Below are positions 16,149 through 23,663 of a DNA stretch of 48,828 bases, piece after piece. Below the pieces are notes generated by a model. That model was not told the origin of the DNA, did no database searches, and saw nothing but the letters and a program-made list of their open reading frames with translations. The translations under genes and the position numbers were made by a program. Origin of the DNA: an uncultured Clostridia bacterium (GTDB taxonomy: Bacteria > Bacillota > Clostridia > Oscillospirales > Ruminococcaceae); assembly GCA_947629945.1 (NCBI GenBank), contig CANRFR010000005.1:1-48828 (forward strand), read 5' to 3'. Numbering within the stretch: the first letter of the stretch is position 1; every line of letters begins with the position of its first letter.

Positions 16149-16814
16149 TCACGGCACCAGTCTGCCGTCGGAAATTCGCACTAATCTCTGCGCTTTCCGA
16201 GCGGTTTCCTCGTTATGAGTTATCATCACTATCGTTTTACCTTTTTTGCTTAAATTGTCAAGAATTTCCAGTACTTCCGCGCCCGAGCGGCTGTCGAGAT
16301 TTCCGCACGGCTCATCGGCAAGTATGATCTGCGGGTCGGCGGCGATGGCTCTGGCGATTGCCACTCTTTGCTGCTGTCCGCCCGAAAGTTCGCTTGGACG
16401 GTGCAGCGCTCTGTCCGAAAGCTTCACGCTGTCAAGCGCATTAAGAGCTATCTCGCTTCGTTTGTTTTTCGGAATCTTTCTGTAAAGAAGCGGCAGCTCG
16501 ACGTTTTCCAACGCCGTAAGGCTCGGGATAAGATTGAAACTTTGGAACACAAAGCCGATCCTGCGGCTGCGTATTTCCGAAAGCGCCCTGTCCGACAGAC
16601 CCGCGACATCCTCGCCGTCAAGAAAGTATTTTCCCGAGGTCGGCGTGTCAAGACATCCGAGAATGTTCATCAGCGTCGATTTTCCCGAGCCGGAACTGCC
16701 GATTATCGTTACATATTCGCCGTCCGCTATATCGAGCGACACGCCGTCCAGAGCCTTAACAATTTGTCCGCCCGTTTTGTAATGCTTGTGAAGATTTTCC
16801 GCGCGAATTGCCAT
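16149..16814 (-). CDS. ABC transporter ATP-binding protein, MacB/LolD type
   Basis: ATPase of 221 residues with Walker A GSSGSGKST, the FQSFNLIPSLTALENVELP block typical of the MacB/LolD/BceA class, signature LSGGQQQR, Walker B IILADEPCGNLD and H-loop ITHNEE. The matching FtsX-like permease is not adjacent on either side, so it is an orphan ATPase or partners with a distant permease. Its stop codon lies just before the sirtuin ribosome site. Family assignment is firm; substrate unknown. Confidence 0.9.
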   Translation of the reverse strand: MAIRAENLHKHYKTGGQIVKALDGVSLDIADGEYVTIIGSSGSGKSTLMNILGCLDTPTSGKYFLDGEDVAGLSDRALSEIRSRRIGFVFQSFNLIPSLTALENVELPLLYRKIPKNKRSEIALNALDSVKLSDRALHRPSELSGGQQQRVAIARAIAADPQIILADEPCGNLDSRSGAEVLEILDNLSKKGKTIVMITHNEETARKAQRLVRISDGRLVP

Positions 16815-16866
16815 ATTTACACACTCCTAAAGAAAATTATCTTTAGTGTGCGCGTTTTTCGGCAAA

Positions 16867-17691
16867 TTATTCGCGCGTACTCTCGATTATGTCCGCGATA
16901 TATGAATATTCGGGAAAATCGTTTAACAGACGTTTTTTGCATTTTGCAAGAAAATCCGTGCGAAGCTCGGGGTGGTCGCGCATGGCTTGTTTGGCGCCCC
17001 AAAGGTGCGTGAAGTCGCTCTGCGGACGGAAAAGATCGTCCTTGTTGAGAAGCGTTTTAACGGGAGTGTCGGTGAAGTCCGCGCACATAGCGACAAGACG
17101 CTGCTCTGCGAACACCATATATTTCAGGAAATCATCGCATTTTACCGCAGACTTCATAAACGATATCGCCTGCGAGGTGTAAAATTCTTTGAAGTCGTTA
17201 TCGGGAATGTAAAGAAACGCAGTGTTAAGCGGCAGAACGCTTTCGGAGAAATTCGGAAGAACGTGCCCGCGCGTTTTGAAAAAAGAGAGCGGCGGGTAAA
17301 TGCCGTCGGAAATGTCTTCGCGGTGCGCCGCGATTATCTCATTGCCGAATTCGGGATTTTTCCACGCGATGAAGTCGGTGTCAATCATCACGATTGGCGC
17401 GTTCATTCCGCGCAGAGCCAGAAGCTTCGCGCCCGCCCAGAACATCTTCGGGTCAATGCCCTCTAAATCGTCCGCGACGCAGACGTTAACGCCGTTCCAG
17501 ACATCTGTAAAACCTATTTTGCGGTAGTATTCGGCGAACGCTTTGTCGCAGCATAGAGTTATACAGCCGCCGTTTTTTCGCCATTGCAAAGCGGAAAAAG
17601 CCGTACAGTACAAATCAAAATCCTCCGCGTGGGGAAATCTCGCCCCTTTAGCCGCCGCGGGCGCAAACGACGCGATGTGAATGGCGTTCAT
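16867..17691 (-). CDS. GT-A-like hypothetical protein (DxD motif)
   Basis: This 274-residue soluble protein lacks a signal peptide and membrane segments. It contains NAPIVMIDTDFIAWKNP (residues about 96-112), with an Asp-Thr-Asp motif like the metal/sugar-nucleotide site of GT-A glycosyltransferases, and PLNTAFLYIPDNDFKEFY, which also recalls that fold. The family is not firmly recognised. AAGGAGCACTT before ATG 17691 overlaps the end of the membrane protein gene upstream. A sugar-transferase role is inference only. Confidence 0.65.
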   Translation of the reverse strand: MNAIHIASFAPAAAKGARFPHAEDFDLYCTAFSALQWRKNGGCITLCCDKAFAEYYRKIGFTDVWNGVNVCVADDLEGIDPKMFWAGAKLLALRGMNAPIVMIDTDFIAWKNPEFGNEIIAAHREDISDGIYPPLSFFKTRGHVLPNFSESVLPLNTAFLYIPDNDFKEFYTSQAISFMKSAVKCDDFLKYMVFAEQRLVAMCADFTDTPVKTLLNKDDLFRPQSDFTHLWGAKQAMRDHPELRTDFLAKCKKRLLNDFPEYSYIADIIESTRE

Positions 17692-17700
17692 AAGTGCTCC

Positions 17701-18375
17701 TTAACAGTACTTGTGCTTTTGCTTATAGGTCACGACCGCGACGATAGCAAACGCTGCCGCGCTTGCCAAAGCCACGGATCCTCCCACGATTATCGCCGTT
17801 AAATAACTGTTATCCGTGCCGTTTTTGACGTAGATGGCATAGGGAATAATATTCTTGTCTACATTTTTATGGTTATAGATGTTGTATTCCGTGTCGTATA
17901 TCTCCCAGAGCCTATTATACATATTTGTTCTTATCGTGGGAGTTATGTCCATAGATATCCCGCGGAACTCGAACCTCGGCGCGTTGGGATCAAGCGGCAC
18001 GGGTTCCGATTTGTCCAGACTTTTCAAAAGCTCGATATCCTCCGGTTTGTCAGCCGCGAGAACCGCGTATTTCTGATCGTCGATATTTTCCTCATAGCCA
18101 AGCTGAATCAGAAAATAATACCTCAATGTGTCTTTTCCCACCGGTATACCGAAAACGGTGTTCGTAACGTGATCGTAACCCAGCTTGCCCAGTGTAGTCT
18201 CAACGCTGCCTTTGACGTTCAAATTATGCTGAAGCTCATTGGGAGCCATAATATTGAGATCGCGTTCAACTCCGGAGTACATTAGGCAGCCTTTTATACC
18301 AAAAACCATGATATAGCCGCCCGTGTAGCAGATCAGCAAAAGCAGCACAAATATCAAAATTTTTTTAATGCTCAT
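17701..18375 (-). CDS. Bitopic membrane protein, hypothetical
   Basis: Protein of 224 residues with one membrane helix at each end: ILIFVLLLLICYTGGYIMVF (residues about 6-25) and LTAIIVGGSVALASAAAFAI (about 195-214), and an external domain of about 165 residues between. ATG 18375 follows GAGGTTATTT; an earlier in-frame codon at 18387 overlaps the upstream gene and is less likely. It lies between the repeat protein and the GT-A-like protein with gaps of 8 and 9 bases, so the three are co-expressed. The family is not recognised. Confidence 0.7.
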   Translation of the reverse strand: MSIKKILIFVLLLLICYTGGYIMVFGIKGCLMYSGVERDLNIMAPNELQHNLNVKGSVETTLGKLGYDHVTNTVFGIPVGKDTLRYYFLIQLGYEENIDDQKYAVLAADKPEDIELLKSLDKSEPVPLDPNAPRFEFRGISMDITPTIRTNMYNRLWEIYDTEYNIYNHKNVDKNIIPYAIYVKNGTDNSYLTAIIVGGSVALASAAAFAIVAVVTYKQKHKYC

Positions 18376-18383
18376 AAATAACC

Positions 18384-19325
18384 TCAAATGTTGTGTATTC
18401 CGTATCCGAAGCGGTCAAGCGGGCATTTTATCAGCGTTTCCAGCATTATGCGGTCGTATTCGTCCAACGCGGACAGTTTCGATAACGCCGCGGCAAGAGG
18501 GAAACTCCCGAACAGTCCGTTTAAAAATTCAAACGAACTTCCGAAGCTGCCATATCGGAATGAGCCGTAGTTCTGCGGGAACAGTCGGAACAGCCACTCC
18601 CATTCCCACTCGGAAAATCCGGCGAAGCTGCCGAAGCTGCCGTATCGGAACGAACCGTAGCCTTGCGAGAACAAGCGGAACAACCACTCCCATTCCCACT
18701 CGGAAAATCCCGCGAAGCTGCCGAAGCTGCCATATTGGAAAGAGCCGTAGTTCTGCGAGAACAGTCGGAACAGCCACTCCCATTCCCACTCGGAAAATCC
18801 CGCAAAACTTCCGAAACTGCCATATCGGAATGAGCCATAGTTCTGTGAAAATAGGCGGAACAGCCATTCCCATTCCCATTCGGAGAAGCCTTTGAAGCTC
18901 CCGAATTTAAAGGAGCCGAATAAGCTTCCAAAATTTCGGAAAAGCTCCCAAAGGTTGCCATACGATGTAAATTGCGTATACGAAAACGACCCGCTCCCGT
19001 AACTTATAAATTCAAAAGAACCGTGCGGCGTGCTTGACGGGTATTCGGGGCGGCTTTCTTGCTCTGTTTCGCCGCCGGAGGAACCGAACGTCTTGACGGG
19101 CAGCGGCTTTCCTCCGAATATCTCGGCAAGCTTTTCATTCAGTCTCTCATCGTCCGCAGAGAGTTTTTCCAGTTTTTGGGCGTATTCCTCACCGCCGTGC
19201 TCTTTCAGCCATTTTACAAGGCTGCCCGCGAGAAAATATCCGCGCAGCGACGCAATATCAAGATTTTCCGCTATTTCACAGGCCTTCAGCACTTTTTTCT
19301 TGTTAAGCCACAAAGCACAATTCAC
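18384..19325 (-). CDS. Protein with four 30-residue aromatic repeats
   Basis: This 313-residue protein starts at GTG 19325, set by AAGGAGG 7 bases upstream. Residues about 1-75 form a helical domain (LDIASLRGYFLAGSLVKWL) seen at the front of other clostridial proteins that carry variable repeats. Then comes a Ser/Gly linker and four near-identical 30-residue repeats built as GFSEWEWEWLFRLF, SQNY, GSFRYGSFGSFA, extremely rich in W, F, Y, G and S. A short C-terminal domain (about 285-313) ends in GIHNI. No signal peptide is seen. The function is unknown; the repeats could self-associate or bind a surface. Unusual composition marks it apart from its neighbours. Confidence 0.72.
   Translation of the reverse strand: MNCALWLNKKKVLKACEIAENLDIASLRGYFLAGSLVKWLKEHGGEEYAQKLEKLSADDERLNEKLAEIFGGKPLPVKTFGSSGGETEQESRPEYPSSTPHGSFEFISYGSGSFSYTQFTSYGNLWELFRNFGSLFGSFKFGSFKGFSEWEWEWLFRLFSQNYGSFRYGSFGSFAGFSEWEWEWLFRLFSQNYGSFQYGSFGSFAGFSEWEWEWLFRLFSQGYGSFRYGSFGSFAGFSEWEWEWLFRLFPQNYGSFRYGSFGSSFEFLNGLFGSFPLAAALSKLSALDEYDRIMLETLIKCPLDRFGYGIHNI
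18531..18890 (-). repeat. 90-bp tandem repeat, four copies, in frame
   Basis: The anchor CATTCCCACT recurs at 18601, 18691, 18781 and (one base different) 18871, giving an exact 90-base period. Copies differ mainly by single bases, many silent, and length stays a multiple of three so the reading frame is kept. This is a coding minisatellite that could gain or lose units. Confidence 0.92.
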
Positions 19326-19396
19326 AGGCAACCCTCCTTTCATATAATACAAACCATATATGTATGATCAATTCTCGGACAATTTGATACATAATA

Positions 19397-19425
19397 ATTA
19401 TAACACAAACCGCAGAAGTTTTCAA
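19397..19425 (-). promoter_or_regulatory. Promoter for the repeat-protein operon
   Basis: On the minus strand TTGAAA (19420-19425) and TATAAT (19397-19402) are 17 bases apart, about 72 bases before GTG 19325. The rest of 19426-19608 is AT-rich with no clear feature. Confidence 0.78.
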
Positions 19426-19609
19426 CATATTTTATAAAAAATATTTTTTCGCAAACGTTTTTTTGAGATTTTTAAGGAAATCATACGCAAAATAGAAATG
19501 TTTTGGTGTGCGTCGAATACGTGCTCACGCCGCATTGGGGCGCTCTGCTGTGCGTGAGGAAAAGCCGCTTACCGAAGCCGTTGTTCGGCGCAGAGTCAAA
19601 AACGGAGAA

Positions 19610-19632
19610 TTCCCCCGAAAGACGGGGGAATG
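19610..19632 (-). terminator. Intrinsic terminator of the AGCS symporter gene
   Basis: ATTCCCCCG (19610-19618) pairs perfectly with CGGGGGAAT (19624-19632). On the minus strand it follows the symporter stop codon by 8 bases. Same C5/G5 hairpin type as at 5648. Confidence 0.8.
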
Positions 19633-19640
19633 AAAAAAAT

Positions 19641-21266
19641 TTAAGATCTAACCTGTTCCAAATCTTCAAGTTCTTCCTTTTCCTCAAGCTCCACGTCTTT
19701 GGCGTGAGCGGCTTGTATTTCGGGGTCGAAAGAGAGCATAGGCTCAACGTCGGTCTTGTGCAAAATACGGCGGTCAACGTAGTTTTTGGTAAGTTTTACG
19801 ACTACAGGCAGAAGTGCGATTACGCCGATGAGGTTCGGAACCATCATAAGTCCGTTGAACGTGTCGGAAATGTCCCAAGCCAGCGAGCTTGTCATAACTG
19901 CGCCCGAAATCATCATAAGTACGAAAAATACCTTGTAACCCTTAGCTGCTTTAGTACCGAACAGATACTCGAAGGACTTGGAGCCGTAATGCGACCAGCC
20001 GACAACGGTCGTAAACGCGAACAGCAGCAGTGCAACGCTCACAAATACTGTACCGAACGGTCCGAAGTATTTGCCAAAGCTGTCCGCGACCAGAGTGGCG
20101 TCGTTGGTGCCTTCGGCGACCGCGCCCGTGTTAAGGTCTATTTTGCCGCTGGAAAGCACTACCACTGCGGTCATCGTGCAGACTACCATCGTGTCCGCAA
20201 ACACCTCAAAAATGCCCCACATACCTTGCTTTACGGGTTCGCGAACGTTGGAAGCGGAGTGCACCATTACAGATGAGCCGAGACCCGCTTCGTTTGAAAA
20301 AACGCCCCGCTTGCAGCCTTGCGTTATGATTTCTTTTATCGTCACTCCCGCAAAGCCGCCCGCGACCGCCTTTATACCGAATGCAAATTTGAAAATGCTG
20401 CCAAAAATAGCGCCGAGATTTGAAACGTTCATAAAGAAAATGATAAGGCAGCCGAGTATATAAGCGCACGCCATAAACGGCACAACGCGCTCTGCGAAAG
20501 ACGCTATCCTTTGCAGACCGCCTAGTATGATAAGTCCGCCCAAAATCATCAGCACAACGCCGATTATAATGCGGGTCCATTTAATGTTTCCGAAAGCCGT
20601 GCCCAAGTCCGCGCCCGCAGGCAGAACATTGTCGAGGTTGATGACTATTTTGTTTATCTGCCCCATATTTCCAATGCCGAACGACGCGAGTATGGCGAAC
20701 ACCGAGAATATGCACGCGAGTACTTTGCCGAGCATTTTACAGTGCTTATAGCTGCCCAAGCCGTCCTGTAAGTAATACATCGCTCCGCCGCTCCACTCGC
20801 CCTCGGAGTTCTTGCGTCGGTAGTAGATTCCGAGAACGTTCTCGGAAAAGTTAGTCATCATACCGAAGAACGCCGCGATCCACATCCAAAAGACCGCGCC
20901 CGGACCGCCGATAACAATAGCGGAAGCCACGCCCGCTATGTTGCCGGTGCCTATAGTCGCGGCAAGCGCCGTGCAAAGCGCCTGAAACTGCGATACTGCG
21001 CCGTCTTCCTTGTTCTTGCGCGCCTTGCTCTTTCTGGAGAACAGACCGCCTATCGTGTTCATCCACCATGTTTTCAGGTGAGATATCTGGAAGAATTTTG
21101 TTGAGCAAGTGAGAATTATTCCCGCGCCGATAAGCAGGATAAGTCCCATTTTTGTCCAAACGAAATCCTTAATAAGCTCGTTTACTTCGGCAATTTTGTC
21201 GGCAAGCGTGGGAGCTGCTTGAGCGGCTTCTTCGCTCATTGCAACCAAGCCTGACAAAAAATTCAT
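19641..21266 (-). CDS. Sodium:alanine/glycine symporter, AGCS family
   Basis: Inner-membrane symporter that brings in alanine or glycine with sodium. The 541-residue protein has about ten membrane segments and the AGCS signature region ALAATIGTGNIAGVASAI (residues about 103-120), GGPGAVFWMWIAAFFGM, and the EAGLGSS block. A longer soluble N-terminal part and an acidic C-tail (ELEEKEELEDLEQ) are present. GAGGTGG lies before ATG 21266; the upstream ATG at 21281 contains that ribosome site and is therefore not the start. Confidence 0.93.
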   Translation of the reverse strand: MNFLSGLVAMSEEAAQAAPTLADKIAEVNELIKDFVWTKMGLILLIGAGIILTCSTKFFQISHLKTWWMNTIGGLFSRKSKARKNKEDGAVSQFQALCTALAATIGTGNIAGVASAIVIGGPGAVFWMWIAAFFGMMTNFSENVLGIYYRRKNSEGEWSGGAMYYLQDGLGSYKHCKMLGKVLACIFSVFAILASFGIGNMGQINKIVINLDNVLPAGADLGTAFGNIKWTRIIIGVVLMILGGLIILGGLQRIASFAERVVPFMACAYILGCLIIFFMNVSNLGAIFGSIFKFAFGIKAVAGGFAGVTIKEIITQGCKRGVFSNEAGLGSSVMVHSASNVREPVKQGMWGIFEVFADTMVVCTMTAVVVLSSGKIDLNTGAVAEGTNDATLVADSFGKYFGPFGTVFVSVALLLFAFTTVVGWSHYGSKSFEYLFGTKAAKGYKVFFVLMMISGAVMTSSLAWDISDTFNGLMMVPNLIGVIALLPVVVKLTKNYVDRRILHKTDVEPMLSFDPEIQAAHAKDVELEEKEELEDLEQVRS

Positions 21267-21307
21267 AAAATTCCACCTCATTTGTGTTTTGTTAAAATAT
21301 TAAAATT

Positions 21308-21336
21308 ATTATAACATATTTCTTTCGTAATTGCAA
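21308..21336 (-). promoter_or_regulatory. Promoter of the AGCS symporter gene
   Basis: On the minus strand TTGCAA (21331-21336) and TATAAT (21308-21313) are spaced by 17 bases, 42 bases upstream of the start codon. Confidence 0.78.
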
Positions 21337-21446
21337 TGGTTTTTTCGACATTTGTGTATTTTTTGCCAAACTTTTGCAAAAAAGGAAGAACTTGTAGATA
21401 TGCTGCGAAATTGCAATCGATCGCCAAGAGACTACAGTGCGTTAAA

Positions 21447-21630
21447 ACTTAAGGCAATACCGCACAGAGATTGTCGTTCGATTGCGCCGCAGATTTTTTG
21501 GCAGATTGTACAAATCTGACGCAGACGGGCTGACGCCCGTCAAGGAAGATTTGTGCAAGATGACGGAAAATATGCAAGCAAGCGGACGGCAAAGCGCGAA
21601 GCGCGGTCTTTGTGCGGTGTTGCCTTAAGT
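21447..21630. mobile_element. MITE-like element, 184 bp, 24-bp terminal inverted repeats
   Basis: The ends read ACTTAAGGCAATACCGCACA (left, from 21447) and, inverted, ACTTAAGGCAACACCGCACA (right, ending 21630); the match continues to 24 bases with two differences. Inside are smaller palindromes, GACGGGC with GCCCGTC and CAGATT with AATCTG. There is no coding capacity. It fits a small non-autonomous element between the divergent symporter and pyruvate kinase genes. The parent transposase is not in the window. Confidence 0.75.
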
Positions 21631-21693
21631 CGTCTCCGTTTTTGAAATATCGTATATAATAAAGGCGGAGCACAATTAAATCACGAAAATCTC

Positions 21694-21723
21694 TTGACAA
21701 ATCACAGCGAAATGGGTTATAAT
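21694..21723 (+). promoter_or_regulatory. Promoter of pyruvate kinase gene
   Basis: TTGACA (21694-21699) and TATAAT (21718-21723), 18-base spacer, 38 bases before the start codon; both boxes match the sigma-A consensus exactly. Confidence 0.88.
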
Positions 21724-21760
21724 AAATAATAAGTGAATAATTCCCCAAAGGAGATAAAAT

Positions 21761-23527
21761 ATGAGAAGAACAAAAATAGTATGTACAATGGGTCCCGCAA
21801 CGAAGACCGACGAGGTTCTGCGTCTGCTTATCGAGAACGGAATGAACGTAGCGCGGCAGAACTTTTCGCACGGCACTCAGGAGAGCCAAAAAAAGGCTCA
21901 CGACCAGATCGTGCGCGTGGCTAAAGAGCTTGGAAAGCCCGTGGCGACCTTGCTTGACACAAAAGGTCCCGAAGTGCGGCTGAAGAAATTCAAGGGCGAT
22001 AAAAAAGTCGAGATAAAAACGGGCGACACGTTTGTGCTTACTACCGCCGACGTCGAGGGTGACAGCTCACGCGTTTCCATAACTTATAAGGAACTTCCCG
22101 ACGATATCGAGGTCGGTACGGAGATTCTTATAGACGACGGCAACGTTATCATTCGATGCTCGGATATAATCCGCAATTCCGACGGCACCGCTGAGATCGT
22201 CTGCACCGTGCTGAACGGCGGAGTTCTCTCAAACAACAAGGGCGTGAACGTTCCGGGCGTGAAGCTTTCCATGCCGTATCTCTCCGAGGCGGACATTTCC
22301 GATATACGATTTGCGGCGCGTGAGGGTTTCGATTTTGTCGCGGCTTCGTTTGTTACTTGTGCCGACGATGTTATGGCGGTGCGTAAGATCCTTGAGGAAG
22401 AGGGCAGAGCGGATATACGCATTATCGCGAAAATCGAGAACGGCGAGGGCGTAAAAAATATCGACGATATCCTCCGTGTTTCCGATGGAATAATGGTCGC
22501 GCGCGGCGATATGGGCGTGGAAATTCCGTTCGAGCAGATACCGCAGATACAGAAAATGCTCATTAAAAAGGGCTATAACGCCAATAAGCAGGTCATCACG
22601 GCTACGCAGATGCTTGAAAGTATGATACACAATCCGCGTCCGACAAGAGCCGAGACAACCGATGTCGCGAACGCTATTTATGACGGCACATCGGCGATTA
22701 TGCTGTCGGGCGAGACGGCGGCGGGCGATCACCCCGTCGAGGCGGTCAAGACGATGGCGCTTATCGCGGAGACCACCGAGAACGCGATAAATTACAAAAA
22801 GCGCTTTCACGCTCTGGAGGCGAAGAGTACGGTGAATGTGTCGTCGGCTATCTCGCACGCGACCGTTGCCGCCGCGATCGACCTTGGCGCTACGGCGATA
22901 ATCACGGTAACGAAAACGGGAACCACGGCGCGTATGATATCGCGCTATCGCCCCGAATGTCCGATAATCTCCTGTACGACAAGCGAGGTCACATGGCGGC
23001 AGATGGCGCTGTCGTGGGGCGTAATACCTCTGATGACCGAGGAAACGATGACCAACACCGACGACCTCATTCACCAGGCTGTGCAAAAGGCTGTGGAGGC
23101 GGGACTTCTGAAAAACGGCGATCTTACGGTTATTACGGCGGGTGTGCCGTTGGGCGTTTCGGGAACCACAAACCTTATGAAAGTGCACATAGTCGGAGAC
23201 GTGCTTGTTACGGGAACAGGTGTTACGAAAGGCTCTGTGACGGCTCCGGTTTGCGTAGCGCAGACCGAAGAGGACGCTCTCGGTCGTTTTGAAGCGGGGC
23301 AGATACTCGTTATCGAGAAAACGTCAAACGCCATTTTGTCCGTAGTTAAAACGGCGGCAGGTATCATTACGGAAGAAGACGGCGCGGACAGTCACGCCGC
23401 TATAGTCGGAATGACGCTTGATATTCCCGTTATCGTGGGCGCGAAGAATGCAGTGCAGATACTCAGGAGCGGTACGGCGGTCACTATCGACGCGGATAAA
23501 GGAATAGTTTCATCGGGGAACGCTTAA
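21761..23527 (+). CDS. pyk: Pyruvate kinase with C-terminal PEP-utilizer domain
   Basis: Glycolytic enzyme that makes pyruvate and ATP from PEP and ADP. The 588-residue protein has the start RRTKIVCTMGPAT, the substrate/metal region RQNFSHG, the active-site block IIAKIENGEGVKNIDDIL, MVARGDMGVEIP and TATQMLESMI. Beyond the usual 475 residues it carries the extra domain found in Bacillus-type enzymes, with GADSHAAIVG (near residue 545) resembling the PEP-synthase swivelling domain. CAAAGGAGA is the ribosome site. Confidence 0.96.
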   Translation: MRRTKIVCTMGPATKTDEVLRLLIENGMNVARQNFSHGTQESQKKAHDQIVRVAKELGKPVATLLDTKGPEVRLKKFKGDKKVEIKTGDTFVLTTADVEGDSSRVSITYKELPDDIEVGTEILIDDGNVIIRCSDIIRNSDGTAEIVCTVLNGGVLSNNKGVNVPGVKLSMPYLSEADISDIRFAAREGFDFVAASFVTCADDVMAVRKILEEEGRADIRIIAKIENGEGVKNIDDILRVSDGIMVARGDMGVEIPFEQIPQIQKMLIKKGYNANKQVITATQMLESMIHNPRPTRAETTDVANAIYDGTSAIMLSGETAAGDHPVEAVKTMALIAETTENAINYKKRFHALEAKSTVNVSSAISHATVAAAIDLGATAIITVTKTGTTARMISRYRPECPIISCTTSEVTWRQMALSWGVIPLMTEETMTNTDDLIHQAVQKAVEAGLLKNGDLTVITAGVPLGVSGTTNLMKVHIVGDVLVTGTGVTKGSVTAPVCVAQTEEDALGRFEAGQILVIEKTSNAILSVVKTAAGIITEEDGADSHAAIVGMTLDIPVIVGAKNAVQILRSGTAVTIDADKGIVSSGNA

Positions 23528-23545
23528 ATCGGCGAATGGTTGGCA

Positions 23546-23591
23546 GTATGCGGTTATGCCGCGGGTCGTAATTGCTCTTTTACCCGCATAC
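23546..23591 (+). promoter_or_regulatory. Structured leader/terminator region between pyk and glmS
   Basis: GTATGCGG (23546-23553) can pair with CCGCATAC (23584-23591), while GCGGGT (23561-23566) can pair with ACCCGC (23582-23587) and GCGG (23550-23553) with CCGC (23559-23562). These pairings compete. No T run follows, so it is a weak terminator or an attenuator-like leader. Downstream, TTGTCAAC occurs twice, 20 bases apart (23613, 23633), before the glmS ribosome site. Confidence 0.4.
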
Positions 23592-23663
23592 AATATTATT
23601 AAGGCAAAGCACTTGTCAACCAAAGGTTTATATTGTCAACTATGTTTTTTGGGGGTAAATTTT

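Noticed and set aside
18531-18890. CRISPR-like array
   Set aside because: The 90-base repeats are contiguous without unique spacers and are translated in frame.
23528-23663. glmS ribozyme upstream of glmS
   Set aside because: The region is only about 136 bases and lacks the conserved catalytic core and pseudoknot strands; only short competing hairpins are seen.
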